From positions 1-64,000 of the forward strand of contig JACRAY010000013.1 of NCBI GenBank assembly GCA_016213325.1: DNA of 64,000 nt, in the 5' to 3' direction. Source of the stretch: Burkholderiales bacterium (lineage in GTDB: Bacteria > Pseudomonadota > Gammaproteobacteria > Burkholderiales > Burkholderiaceae_C). The notes below the pieces were generated by a model, which was given only the letters and a program-made list of their open reading frames with translations, was not told the origin of the DNA and ran no database searches. The first letter of the stretch is position 1. Every line of letters starts with the position of its first letter. The position numbers and the translations under genes were made by a program. Below are positions 28,176 through 37,592 of the stretch, piece by piece.

Positions 28176-29054
28176 TCACTCCCGCTTGAGCTTCAAAGCC
28201 TCGTCATACAGCGCATTCTTGGACTCGCCCGAGATCTCCGCCGCCAGCTTCACCGCCGCCTTCAGAGGCAGCTCCGCCAGCAGGAGCTTCAGCACACGCA
28301 AGCCCTCGCCCGAGCGCGCAGCCACTTCCTGCGGGTGCAGCAGCAAGGCGAATTCGCCACGGCTGCGGTTCGGGGCCGCCTGCAGCCACGCAGCCAGTTG
28401 CGCACAGGGCACCGAGGCGATCTCCTCGAACTGCTTGGTCAGCTCGCGTCCCACCGTGACGCGGCGTTCGCCCAGCGCGGCGAGCGACTTCGCCAGCGCC
28501 TCCACGCGATGGGGTGCCTCCAGCAGCAGCACCGCCCGTGCCTCCTGTGACAAGGCGGCCACCGCCGCATCGCGCTCGCCCGCCTTGGGCGCGAGGAAAC
28601 CCGCGAAGACGAATGCGCCGTCGCCTGCAACCGCCCCCGCTGCACTCAGCAAGGTGGTGACGCTGCTCGCGCCGGGGATGGGGATGACGCGCAGCCCCGC
28701 CTCGTGCACGGCCGCCGCCAGCCGCGCGCCCGGGTCGCTCACGGCGGGCGTGCCGGCATCGCTGGCATAGGCCACGCGCTCGCCGCCGCGCAGCCGCTCC
28801 ACCACGCCGAGTGCGGCTTCACGTTCGTTGTGTTCGTGCACCGCCAGCAGCGCGGGCTTGTCGATGCCGTAGGAGCGCAGCAGCGCCTGCGTGTGCCGCG
28901 TGTCCTCGCAGGCGACGGCATCGGCGAGCTGCAGCACGTGCAACGCGCGCAGGCCGATGTCGGCCAGGTTGCCGATGGGCGTGGCGACGACGTACAGCGC
29001 GCCTTGCGGATAATGCTGCGAAGCGGCCGCGTCGCGCGCCGCGCCGAGGGCCAT
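28176..29054 (-). CDS. rsmI: 16S rRNA 2'-O-ribose C1402 methyltransferase
   Basis: 292 residues. LYVVATPIGNLADI near the start is the RsmI/YraL signature, followed by EDTRHT and SDAGTPAVSDPG of the tetrapyrrole-methylase-like fold; IPIPGASSVTTLLSAAG is also conserved. It methylates the ribose of C1402 in the decoding centre. ATG 29054 is preferred to TTG 29072 because CATCAT on this strand ends 5 bases before it and no Shine-Dalgarno supports either. It diverges from yraN with only 17 bases between the starts, and converges on priA with a 6-base gap. Confidence 0.93.
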   Translation of the reverse strand: MALGAARDAAASQHYPQGALYVVATPIGNLADIGLRALHVLQLADAVACEDTRHTQALLRSYGIDKPALLAVHEHNEREAALGVVERLRGGERVAYASDAGTPAVSDPGARLAAAVHEAGLRVIPIPGASSVTTLLSAAGAVAGDGAFVFAGFLAPKAGERDAAVAALSQEARAVLLLEAPHRVEALAKSLAALGERRVTVGRELTKQFEEIASVPCAQLAAWLQAAPNRSRGEFALLLHPQEVAARSGEGLRVLKLLLAELPLKAAVKLAAEISGESKNALYDEALKLKRE

Positions 29055-29071
29055 AGCGAATGATGCGCTCA
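29055..29071. promoter_or_regulatory. Shared divergent -10 region of rsmI and yraN
   Basis: AATGAT on the plus strand (29059-29064) ends 7 bases before yraN ATG 29072. CATCAT on the minus strand (29065 to 29060) ends 5 bases before rsmI ATG 29054. The two hexamers occupy the same base pairs, so one near-symmetric -10 element would serve both directions with leaderless transcripts. Confidence 0.4.
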
Positions 29072-29434
29072 ATGAGTGTTCCCACGAAGGTCACGGGCGA
29101 CGCGGCGGAAGGCCGCGCGCTGGCGCACCTGCAGCGCCACGGCCTGAAGCTCGTCGCCCGCAATTATCGGACGCCCGGGCGCGGCGGCGGCGAAATCGAC
29201 CTGGTGATGCGCGACGCCGACGGCACGCTGGTGTTCGTGGAGGTACGGCAGCGCGGCGGCGCAAGCCACGGCGGGGCGGCCGCCAGCGTGACGGGCGTGA
29301 AGCGGCGCCGCATCGTCTTCGCGGCGCGCCACTACCTCATGCGCCTGCCGGAACCGCCGCCCTGCCGCTTCGACGTAGTCAGCATCGAGGGCGAGGGCAT
29401 CGAATGGCTGAAAGCTGCGTTTGACGCCGGGTAA
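29072..29434 (+). CDS. yraN: UPF0102 nuclease-fold protein YraN
   Basis: 120 residues. The family core is present: GDAAEGRALAHLQ, then RNYRTPGRGGGEIDLVMRD and LVFVEVRQR, which together form a PD-(D/E)XK-like site (E of GEIDL, D, and E-V-R where many members have E-V-K). The biochemical role is not established. It sits in the widely conserved rsmI-yraN-diaA-dolP neighbourhood. ATG 29072 was chosen over 29060 from the -10-like AATGAT; either is possible. The last codons form the left arm of a 20-base hairpin. Confidence 0.88.
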   Translation: MSVPTKVTGDAAEGRALAHLQRHGLKLVARNYRTPGRGGGEIDLVMRDADGTLVFVEVRQRGGASHGGAAASVTGVKRRRIVFAARHYLMRLPEPPPCRFDVVSIEGEGIEWLKAAFDAG

Positions 29435-29566
29435 CCGGCGTCAAACGCAGCTTTCCCGGACCGCGCGGAACAGCGTGCAGCGCGGTCCCTCCATGGCAAA
29501 GGCCGGATTCACTCCGGCCTTTGCCATCTGACCAGGCACTCGCAAAACGCGCAGCGTTTTGCGAGT
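29411..29566. terminator. Cluster of four consecutive perfect hairpins
   Basis: Four perfect inverted repeats follow one another between two convergent genes: 29411-29430 with 29435-29454 (20 bp, loop GTAA, which is also where the yraN stop lies); 29458-29465 with 29481-29488 (8 bp); 29493-29506 with 29514-29527 (14 bp, 7-base loop); 29538-29550 with 29554-29566 (13 bp, 3-base loop). None has a long U-tract, though the arms of the first, third and fourth carry A or T runs. They probably stop transcription from both sides. Confidence 0.7.
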
Positions 29567-29574
29567 GATGCTCC

Positions 29575-29922
29575 TTAGTTGCGGTCAGCCTTGGGGGCGA
29601 CCGGAGCGGGTTCCGGTGCCGGGGGCGCGCCCATCGCCTGCGTTTCCTGCGGGGCAGGCTCGGCCTGGGCGACCACCGGGGCGGGCTCGGGTGCCACGGC
29701 GGCTTCCTGGCGCACTTCGGCCTGGGCCGTCACCACGGGAGCAGCGCCCCAGGGCGTGCCGGTCTCACCCATCCAGGTGATGTGCGTGCTCTGCTGGCCC
29801 GCGCCCTGCGCGTGGTTGCTGACGAACGGGTTGGGCGGCACGCTTTGCGCGACGGCGACGCCGATCACGGCGACGGTGGACACACCGACGATCAGACCGG
29901 CGATCTTTTTCAGTTGGGACAT
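29575..29922 (-). CDS. Exported Ala/Pro-rich protein
   Basis: 115 residues. An N-terminal signal sequence (KKIAGLIVGVSTVAVIGVAVA) is followed by a short segment with PPNPFVSNHAQGAG and WMGETGTPWGAAP and then about 50 residues of low-complexity Ala-Pro-Glu-Val repeats. It is probably periplasmic or surface associated and disordered in the C-terminal half. AGGAG lies 7 bases before the ATG and GATAAT (29939-29944 on the minus strand) gives a plausible -10. It interrupts the yraN-diaA order found in other proteobacteria. Confidence 0.7.
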   Translation of the reverse strand: MSQLKKIAGLIVGVSTVAVIGVAVAQSVPPNPFVSNHAQGAGQQSTHITWMGETGTPWGAAPVVTAQAEVRQEAAVAPEPAPVVAQAEPAPQETQAMGAPPAPEPAPVAPKADRN

Positions 29923-30008
29923 GCGACTTCTCCTGTGAATTATCCAAAAGGACTGATGAACTTGCGGGCTCTGAGCCAGCAGTAGCAAGAGTAGTGAGCC
30001 GCAGCTAA

Positions 30009-31963
<1,955 letters not shown>

Positions 31964-32054
31964 TAGACGCCACCGACTGCGTGTCGGGCGCGCTTCCTAC
32001 AGGCGGCAGGGGTCATGCACATCCAGTATGTGCGCAACAGGCGGAAAAGCGAGC

Positions 32055-32249
32055 ATGTCCACCAACCCTGGCAAGGGGAAGAAGTCCGGTCCCACCCCCG
32101 CACCGCGCCGCCCTGGCGATGCGGCGCAGCGCCGTGGCAGCAGCGGCGAAGGGTCCGGGTCGGCGCTGGCTCGCATGATCGAGCAGGAACGCACGCGCCA
32201 GCGCAACCGTCCTGAAGACGAAGCGCCGCAGCCGCCGCTGGACGACTAG
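32055..32249 (+). CDS. Small charged hypothetical protein
   Basis: 64 residues, rich in Gly, Pro, Arg and Asp/Glu (starts MSTNPGKGKKSGPTPAPRRP). Residues about 38-52 (LARMIEQERTRQRNR) could form one helix. It is probably disordered. GCGAGC precedes the ATG rather than a clear Shine-Dalgarno. It lies 91 bases after dolP and converges on the oxidoreductase gene. It could be a real small gene but the evidence is only codon pattern. Confidence 0.45.
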   Translation: MSTNPGKGKKSGPTPAPRRPGDAAQRRGSSGEGSGSALARMIEQERTRQRNRPEDEAPQPPLDD

Positions 32250-32254
32250 CGAAG

Positions 32255-33157
32255 CTAGCGCAGCCGGCGCACCAGGCTGGAGGTGTCCCAGCGGTTGCCG
32301 CCCATTGCCTGGATGTCGGCATAGAACTGGTCGACCAGCGCCGTCACCGGCAGTCGCGCACCGTTGCGTTTGGCCTCCTCAAGCACCAGCCCCAAGTCCT
32401 TGCGCATCCAGTCGACCGCAAAGCCGAAGTCGAACTGGTCGTCGGCCATGGTCTTGCCGCGGTTGTCCATCTGCCAGCTCTGCGCGGCGCCCTTGCCGAT
32501 CACGTCGAGCACCTGCTTCACGTCGAGCCCGGCGCGCTGCGCGAAGGCGATGGCTTCGGAGAGGCCCTGCACGAGGCCCGCGATGGCGACCTGGTTGACC
32601 ATCTTGGTCAGCTGCCCCGAGCCGCTGGCGCCCAGGAGCGTGAAGGCGCGCGAGAAGGCCATGGCGACCGGCCTGGCGGTGTCGAAGGCGGCGATGTCGC
32701 CGCCGCACATGACCGTGAGCAGGCCGTTCTGCGCGCCGGCCTGCCCGCCGGACACCGGCGCGTCGACAAATGCCAGGCCGCGTTGCTTCGCCGCCGCGTA
32801 CAGCTCGCGCGCCACGTTGGCCGAAGCGGTGGTGTGGTCGACGAACACGGCGCCTGGCTTCATGCCGGCCAGCGCGCCGTTGTCGCCGAGCACGACCGAG
32901 CGCAGGTCGTCGTCGTTGCCCACGCAGCTGAACACCAGGTCGCAGTCGCGCGCCGCCTCGGCCGGCGAGGCAGCCGAACGCCCCTTGAATTCCTGCTTCC
33001 ACGCGTCGGCTTTCGCCGCGCTGCGGTTGTAAACCGTGACTTCATGCCCCGCGAGCGCCAGGTGCCCCGCCATCGGGAAGCCCATGACGCCGAGGCCGAG
33101 GAAGGCGACTTTGCGCGGGGTAGTGGGTTCGTAGGTCTTAGTGTTCGTGCTGCTCAT
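32255..33157 (-). CDS. NAD(P)-dependent beta-hydroxyacid dehydrogenase
   Basis: 300 residues of the 3-hydroxyisobutyrate dehydrogenase family. The N-terminal Rossmann motif is VAFLGLGVMGFPMAGHL with the following VYNRSAAKA; the substrate loop is DAPVSGGQAGAQNG and the catalytic Lys is in GSGQLTKMVNQV (about residue 178). Related enzymes oxidise tartronate semialdehyde, 3-hydroxyisobutyrate or succinic semialdehyde-type substrates; which one applies here cannot be decided. ATG 33157 has AGAGGA just upstream. It lies 128 bases after pilU on the same strand, with an inverted repeat between. Confidence 0.9.
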   Translation of the reverse strand: MSSTNTKTYEPTTPRKVAFLGLGVMGFPMAGHLALAGHEVTVYNRSAAKADAWKQEFKGRSAASPAEAARDCDLVFSCVGNDDDLRSVVLGDNGALAGMKPGAVFVDHTTASANVARELYAAAKQRGLAFVDAPVSGGQAGAQNGLLTVMCGGDIAAFDTARPVAMAFSRAFTLLGASGSGQLTKMVNQVAIAGLVQGLSEAIAFAQRAGLDVKQVLDVIGKGAAQSWQMDNRGKTMADDQFDFGFAVDWMRKDLGLVLEEAKRNGARLPVTALVDQFYADIQAMGGNRWDTSSLVRRLR

Positions 33158-33175
33158 GGCTTCCTCTATGGCTTT

Positions 33176-33267
33176 GAACGCAGAAGACGCAGAAATTGCG
33201 CAGAAATCGCAGAAGAAATCCTGGAATCTTCTGCGTCTTCTGCGCAACTTCTGCGTCTTCTGCGTTC
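33176..33267. repeat. 30-base inverted repeat built from CGCAGAAG units
   Basis: The arms 33176-33205 and 33238-33267 are complementary at 29 of 30 positions. The arms themselves are made of repeated CGCAGAAG/CGCAGAAA units, and an inner pair (33208-33215 with 33228-33235) extends the stem. It lies between pilU and the oxidoreductase gene, both on the minus strand. It may be a terminator for the pil operon, but the unit structure looks like a dispersed repeat. Confidence 0.7.
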
Positions 33268-33285
33268 AGGACCTTGGCTAAAAAG

Positions 33286-34422
33286 TCAAACGATCGCAAG
33301 GTGCTCGGTCCCCGCCGACAGGTCCTGGGACTTCGCGCGCTGCGAGTTCAGCTTGATCTGCAGCCGCAGGTCGTTCACCGAGTCGGCGTTGCGCAGGGCG
33401 TCTTCGTAGGTGATGACGTTGGTCTCGTACGCATCGAAGAGCGCCTGGTCGAAGGTCTGCATGCCGAGGTTGCGGCTCTTCTTCATGATCTCCTTGATCT
33501 CGGAGACCTCGCCCTTGAAGATCAGGTCGGAAATCAGCGGTGAGTTCAGCATGATCTCGACCACCGCCTGGCGGCCCTTGCCGTCCTGCTTGGGCACCAG
33601 GCGCTGCGACACGAAGGCCTTCAGGTTCAGCGACAGGTCCATCAGCAGCTGCGCGCGGCGCTCTTCCGGGAAGAAGTTGATCACCCGGTCCAGCGCCTGG
33701 TTGGCGCTGTTGGCGTGCAGCGTCGCCATGCACAGGTGGCCGGTCTCGGCGAAGGCGATCGCATGCTCCATCGTCTCGCGGTCGCGGATTTCGCCCATCA
33801 GGATCACGTCGGGCGCCTGCCGCAGCGTGTTCTTCAGCGCGGCCTCCCAGTTGTCGGTGTCCAGCCCCACTTCGCGCTGCGTGATCACGCAGTTCTTGTG
33901 CGGGTGCACGAATTCCACCGGGTCCTCGATGGTGATGATGTGCCCGTACGAGTTCTCGTTGCGGTAGTCGATCATCGCGGCGAGCGTGGTCGACTTGCCC
34001 GAGCCGGTGGCGCCCACCAGGATGGTCAGGCCGCGCTTGGACATCACCACGTCCTTCAGCACCGTCGGCACGCCCAGCCCGTCGATGGTCGGCAGCGTCA
34101 TCGGGATCACCCGCAGCACCATGCCCACCTTGCCCTGCTGCACGAAAGCGTTGACGCGAAAACGCCCCACCCCGGGCGGCGAGATCGCGAAGTTGCATTC
34201 CTTGGTGCGCTCGAACTCCGCGGCCTGCTTGTCGTTCATGATCGAACGCGCCAGCGCCAGCGTGTGCCCGGCGTTCAGCGGCTGCGGCGACACCTTGGTC
34301 ACCTTGCCGTCGACCTTGATCGCAGGCGGGAAATCGCCCGTGATGAAGAGGTCCGAGCCGTTGCGGCTGACCATCAGCTTCAGCAGGTCGTTGATGAATT
34401 TTGTCGCCTGGTCTCTTTCCAT
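33286..34422 (-). CDS. pilU: Type IV pilus retraction ATPase PilU
   Basis: 378 residues. N-terminal PAS-like domain, then Walker A GATGSGKSTT, Asp box TIEDPVEFVH, Walker B LMGEIRDRETME and His box CMATLHANS. It differs from PilT by FITGDFPPAIKVDG at the N-terminus and by a longer C-terminal tail after AYETNVITYEDAL, both PilU features. PilU works with PilT to retract type IV pili at the inner-membrane base. GGAGGA lies 6 bases upstream of the ATG. It ends a pilT-cNMP-pilU operon. Confidence 0.94.
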   Translation of the reverse strand: MERDQATKFINDLLKLMVSRNGSDLFITGDFPPAIKVDGKVTKVSPQPLNAGHTLALARSIMNDKQAAEFERTKECNFAISPPGVGRFRVNAFVQQGKVGMVLRVIPMTLPTIDGLGVPTVLKDVVMSKRGLTILVGATGSGKSTTLAAMIDYRNENSYGHIITIEDPVEFVHPHKNCVITQREVGLDTDNWEAALKNTLRQAPDVILMGEIRDRETMEHAIAFAETGHLCMATLHANSANQALDRVINFFPEERRAQLLMDLSLNLKAFVSQRLVPKQDGKGRQAVVEIMLNSPLISDLIFKGEVSEIKEIMKKSRNLGMQTFDQALFDAYETNVITYEDALRNADSVNDLRLQIKLNSQRAKSQDLSAGTEHLAIV

Positions 34423-34450
34423 GCTGCTTCCTCCGGGGCGAAGCCCCGAC

Positions 34451-35044
34451 TTACTTTCGATCCGATACGCGAGCGCCGACGGCCCGCAGGCGCATCGACA
34501 GCTTGCGAGCCAGCAAGGCGACGAGGGCCGCCGCCAGGTGGGGCTGGTCCTTCATCATCCCGTCCATTGCCTCGGCCCGCAAGACCGCGAACTCGCACTC
34601 GCCCAAGGTCGTGCAGGCCGAAAACCGGGTGCCGCCGTCCAGCAGCGACATCTCGCCCAGCACGTCGCCGGGTCTGGCCTCGGCCAGCCTCATGTGTTCG
34701 CCCCAGGGCTGCAGGCGGTCGACCGCCACCGTGCCGCGCAACAGGACGATCATGAAGTTGCCGAACTCGTCCTGCCGGATCACGTCGCGGTCCGACTCGA
34801 CCGTGACGAACTCGAGGTACTCGGCCAGCAGCAGCAGGCGCCCGGGCGCCAGCCGCTTCATGTACTTGTCGGTGGACCACAGCGTGATGAGCGCGTCCAT
34901 GGCGCGGCTGGGTGCCAGCGGCTTCGCGCCGACTTCCACGAACCGGGCTTCCCACGGCACCAGCAGCGAAGGGTCCGCGCCCTGGTCGCCGAAGGCTGAC
35001 GCGAACAGCTCGGAGTCGGAGGCGTCCTGCGGCAGGCCTTTCAT
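34451..35044 (-). CDS. Cyclic-nucleotide-binding domain protein between pilT and pilU
   Basis: 197 residues. Residues about 70-185 form a cNMP-binding beta-roll: VIRQDEFGNFMIVLLRGTV, then the phosphate-binding cassette region RPGDVLGEMSLLDGGTRFSACTTLGECEFAVL, with G-E-M-S and R-F-S in the positions of the GE and R-x-A/S that contact the cyclic phosphate. There is no DNA-binding helix-turn-helix, so it is a cyclic-nucleotide sensor rather than a Crp-type regulator. Placed 25 bases after pilT and 28 before pilU, it probably ties pilus retraction to cAMP or cGMP. Confidence 0.88.
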   Translation of the reverse strand: MKGLPQDASDSELFASAFGDQGADPSLLVPWEARFVEVGAKPLAPSRAMDALITLWSTDKYMKRLAPGRLLLLAEYLEFVTVESDRDVIRQDEFGNFMIVLLRGTVAVDRLQPWGEHMRLAEARPGDVLGEMSLLDGGTRFSACTTLGECEFAVLRAEAMDGMMKDQPHLAAALVALLARKLSMRLRAVGARVSDRK

Positions 35045-35069
35045 GGTGGTGGGTCCTGGCTCCCCGTGC

Positions 35070-36113
35070 TCAGCCCGGGAAGTTCTCGGGCATCTTCGCC
35101 TTGCCGCGGGCTTCGGCCGGGCTGATGATGTTGCGCTTGACCAGGTCGGTGAGGTTCTGGTCGAGCGTCTGCATGCCGAAGCTGTTGCCGGTCTGGATGG
35201 CCGAGTACATCTGCGCCACCTTGGCCTCGCGGATCAGGTTGCGGATGGCGGCGGTGCCCAGCATGATCTCGTGCGCGGCCACGCGACCGTTGCCGTCCTT
35301 GGTCTTGCACAGCGTCTGCGAGATCACCGCCTGCAGCGACTCGGACAGCATGGCGCGGATCATTTCCTTTTCTTCCGCGGGGAACACGTCGATGATCCGG
35401 TCGATCGTCTTGGCGGCGCTCGACGTGTGCAGCGTGCCGAACACCAGGTGGCCCGTCTCGGCGGCCGACATGGCCAGGCGGATCGTTTCCAGGTCGCGCA
35501 TCTCGCCCACCAGGATCGCGTCGGGGTCCTCGCGCAGCGCGGACTTCAGGGCGGCCTGGAACGACAGCGTCATGGGGCCGACTTCGCGCTGGTTGATCAG
35601 GCACTTCTTGGATTCGTGCACGAACTCGATCGGGTCTTCCACGGTGAGGATGTGGCCGTACTCGTTTTCGTTCAGGTAGTTGACCATCGCCGCCAGCGTG
35701 GTGGACTTGCCCGAGCCCGTGGGCCCCGTCACCAGCACCATGCCGCGCGGCTTGAGCGCCAGGTCGGCGAAGATCTTGGGGGCGTTCAGCTGCTCCAGCG
35801 ACAGGATCTTGGAGGGAATGGTCCGGAACACGGCGCCGGCGCCGCGGTTCTGGTTGAAGGCGTTGACCCGGAAGCGCGCCAGCCCCTCGATCTCGAACGA
35901 GAAGTCGATCTCCAGGAACTCTTCGTACACCTTGCGCTGGGTGTCGTTCATGATGTCGTACACCATGGCGTGCACCTGCTTGTGGTCCAGCGGATCCACG
36001 TTGATGCGGCGCACGTCGCCGTGCACGCGGATCATGGGCGGCAACCCGGCCGACAGGTGCAGGTCCGAAGCCTTGTTCTTCACGCTGAACGCCAGCAACT
36101 GTGTGATATCCAC
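35070..36113 (-). CDS. pilT: Type IV pilus retraction ATPase PilT
   Basis: 347 residues, standard length. Walker A GPTGSGKSTT, Asp box TVEDPIEFVH, Walker B LVGEMRDLETI, His box VFGTLHTSS and the C-terminal AIRNLIRE motif specific to PilT (AIRNLIREAKVAQM) are all present. It depolymerises pilin to retract the pilus. The start is GTG, supported by GAGGGG 5 bases upstream. It is the first gene of the operon and diverges from yggS. Confidence 0.96.
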   Translation of the reverse strand: MDITQLLAFSVKNKASDLHLSAGLPPMIRVHGDVRRINVDPLDHKQVHAMVYDIMNDTQRKVYEEFLEIDFSFEIEGLARFRVNAFNQNRGAGAVFRTIPSKILSLEQLNAPKIFADLALKPRGMVLVTGPTGSGKSTTLAAMVNYLNENEYGHILTVEDPIEFVHESKKCLINQREVGPMTLSFQAALKSALREDPDAILVGEMRDLETIRLAMSAAETGHLVFGTLHTSSAAKTIDRIIDVFPAEEKEMIRAMLSESLQAVISQTLCKTKDGNGRVAAHEIMLGTAAIRNLIREAKVAQMYSAIQTGNSFGMQTLDQNLTDLVKRNIISPAEARGKAKMPENFPG

Positions 36114-36146
36114 AACTTCCCCTCTTCATGCACAAGCGTCGCAGTT

Positions 36147-36216
36147 GAGCGGCGCCCAAAGGGCGTCCGCTCGAACAGCGACAATAGGTGAGCCGCGCGC
36201 TTCAGCGCGTCGGCTC
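36147..36216. repeat. Two tandem hairpins with matching bulges between pilT and yggS
   Basis: 36147-36157 pairs with 36161-36172, and 36190-36200 pairs with 36205-36216. Each is a GC-rich stem of about 11 bp closed by a 3-4 base loop and each has one extra A in the right-hand complement at the same place. GACAAT (36180-36185), a likely -10 for yggS, lies between them, which puts the second hairpin in the yggS 5' untranslated region. Confidence 0.6.
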
Positions 36217-36228
36217 GACCAACCCATT

Positions 36229-36912
36229 ATGGAGAAGATTCGAAACAACCTCCAGACCGTTCGCGAGCGGATCGCCGCCGCCTGCGCCGCGGCCCACCGC
36301 CCTGTGGAAGAAGTCACGCTGCTCGCCGTGTCCAAGACCTTCGGGCCTGAGTTGATCCGCGAGGCCCATGCGGCGGGCCTCGTCGCCTTCGGCGAAAACT
36401 ACATCCAGGAAGCCGTCGAAAAGATGGCCCTGCTGGCCGGCCTGCCGCTGCAATGGCATTGCATAGGCCCGATCCAGAGCAACAAGACGCGGCTGGTCGC
36501 CGCGCACTTCGACTGGGCGCAGACCGTCGACCGGCTGAAGGTGGCGCAGCGCCTGTCCGAGCAACGGCCCGAGGACCGGCCGCCCCTGTCGGTATGCATC
36601 CAGGTCAACATCGACGGCGGGCCGTCCAAGTCCGGCGTGCCGCCCGAAGAGGCGCGGGCGCTGGCGCAGGAGGTGGCGCGGCTGCCGCGGCTGAAGCTGC
36701 GCGGGCTGATGGCGATCCCCGAGCCGGCGGCGGACTTCGCCTCGCAGAAGGCGGTTCACCTGCGCACCCGGGCCCTGTTCGACGAACTGCGCGCAGCCGG
36801 GCTCGAACTCGACACCCTGTCGATGGGCATGACGGGCGACCTCGAAGCCGCCATCCATGCGGGCAGCACGATGGTGCGGGTGGGGACGGCGATTTTCGGG
36901 AAGCGCGACTGA
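36229..36912 (+). CDS. yggS: PLP homeostasis protein YggS
   Basis: 227 residues, the usual size. It is an alanine-racemase-like barrel with the PLP lysine in LLAVSKTF (about residue 35), FGENYIQEA, WHCIGPIQSNK and the C-terminal SMGMTGDLEAAIHAGSTMVRVGTAIFG. YggS/PLPBP binds PLP and keeps vitamin B6 and amino-acid pools balanced; no enzymatic reaction is known. Position next to pilT is common in proteobacteria. No Shine-Dalgarno is visible before the ATG. Confidence 0.94.
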   Translation: MEKIRNNLQTVRERIAAACAAAHRPVEEVTLLAVSKTFGPELIREAHAAGLVAFGENYIQEAVEKMALLAGLPLQWHCIGPIQSNKTRLVAAHFDWAQTVDRLKVAQRLSEQRPEDRPPLSVCIQVNIDGGPSKSGVPPEEARALAQEVARLPRLKLRGLMAIPEPAADFASQKAVHLRTRALFDELRAAGLELDTLSMGMTGDLEAAIHAGSTMVRVGTAIFGKRD

Positions 36913-36960
36913 GAAGGCGGGATGCGCGCCTGGCGGCGCTTAGCCCCCGCCCTACCGGCG

Positions 36961-37512
36961 TCACTTCTTCGGCATCTGCGGCGGCTGGACGCTGCCGCAG
37001 TCGGCGCCCAGCCACTTGCCGGTGCCGTCCATGGTCATGGTCTCCTGCTTGCCCTGCACCACGGTCCGCACGGTCATCCTGCTCGCATAGGCATCAGGAC
37101 CCATCGCGGTGAACTGCCCTTCGCCGGACGAAGGCGGGCTGGCACACGTGAATGCGAGGTTGGTCGTGTTTCCGCTGGCCTGCAGCTTGGTGATGGTACA
37201 GCCCTGCTGCATCGGCATTTCCTTGCGCTCGGCCATCTCCCTGGTCATGCACAGCTTCATCGACATGGCGCCGCCCGGCCCGGCGCCGGGCATCTGCATG
37301 CCGCGCTGCTGCATCATGGCTTCCATCTGGCGGCGCTGCTCGGGCGGCATGGCGGCCATCTGCTTTTGCATCTCGGCCATCGCCTGGTCCATCTGGGCAT
37401 TGCCGCCCATCTTGTTGGTCACTTCCCACAGCCCGGGCTTCAGCGCCTGGGCCTGGCCACTGGCGCAGGCCGCGGCCACCGCGGCGGCCGCAAGGTAACG
37501 ATGAACTCGCAT
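36961..37512 (-). CDS. DUF3617 periplasmic protein
   Basis: 183 residues with a signal peptide (AAAAVAAACASGQAQA). LKPGLWEVTNKM is the start of the DUF3617 domain; CMTREMAE and the three further Cys (QQGCTITK, FTCASP, ADCGSV) match the two-disulfide pattern. A Met/Gln-rich insert (about 45-85, with many Met) is long and could bind metal. Function is unknown. AGGAGGTGTC directly precedes the ATG. Confidence 0.85.
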   Translation of the reverse strand: MRVHRYLAAAAVAAACASGQAQALKPGLWEVTNKMGGNAQMDQAMAEMQKQMAAMPPEQRRQMEAMMQQRGMQMPGAGPGGAMSMKLCMTREMAERKEMPMQQGCTITKLQASGNTTNLAFTCASPPSSGEGQFTAMGPDAYASRMTVRTVVQGKQETMTMDGTGKWLGADCGSVQPPQMPKK

Positions 37513-37592
37513 GACACCTCCTGTTTGTGCGCCCGGGAACTACGGGTTAACCCCAGCCCGACGCCGTACATGCACCTTATCGTACATCCCCT

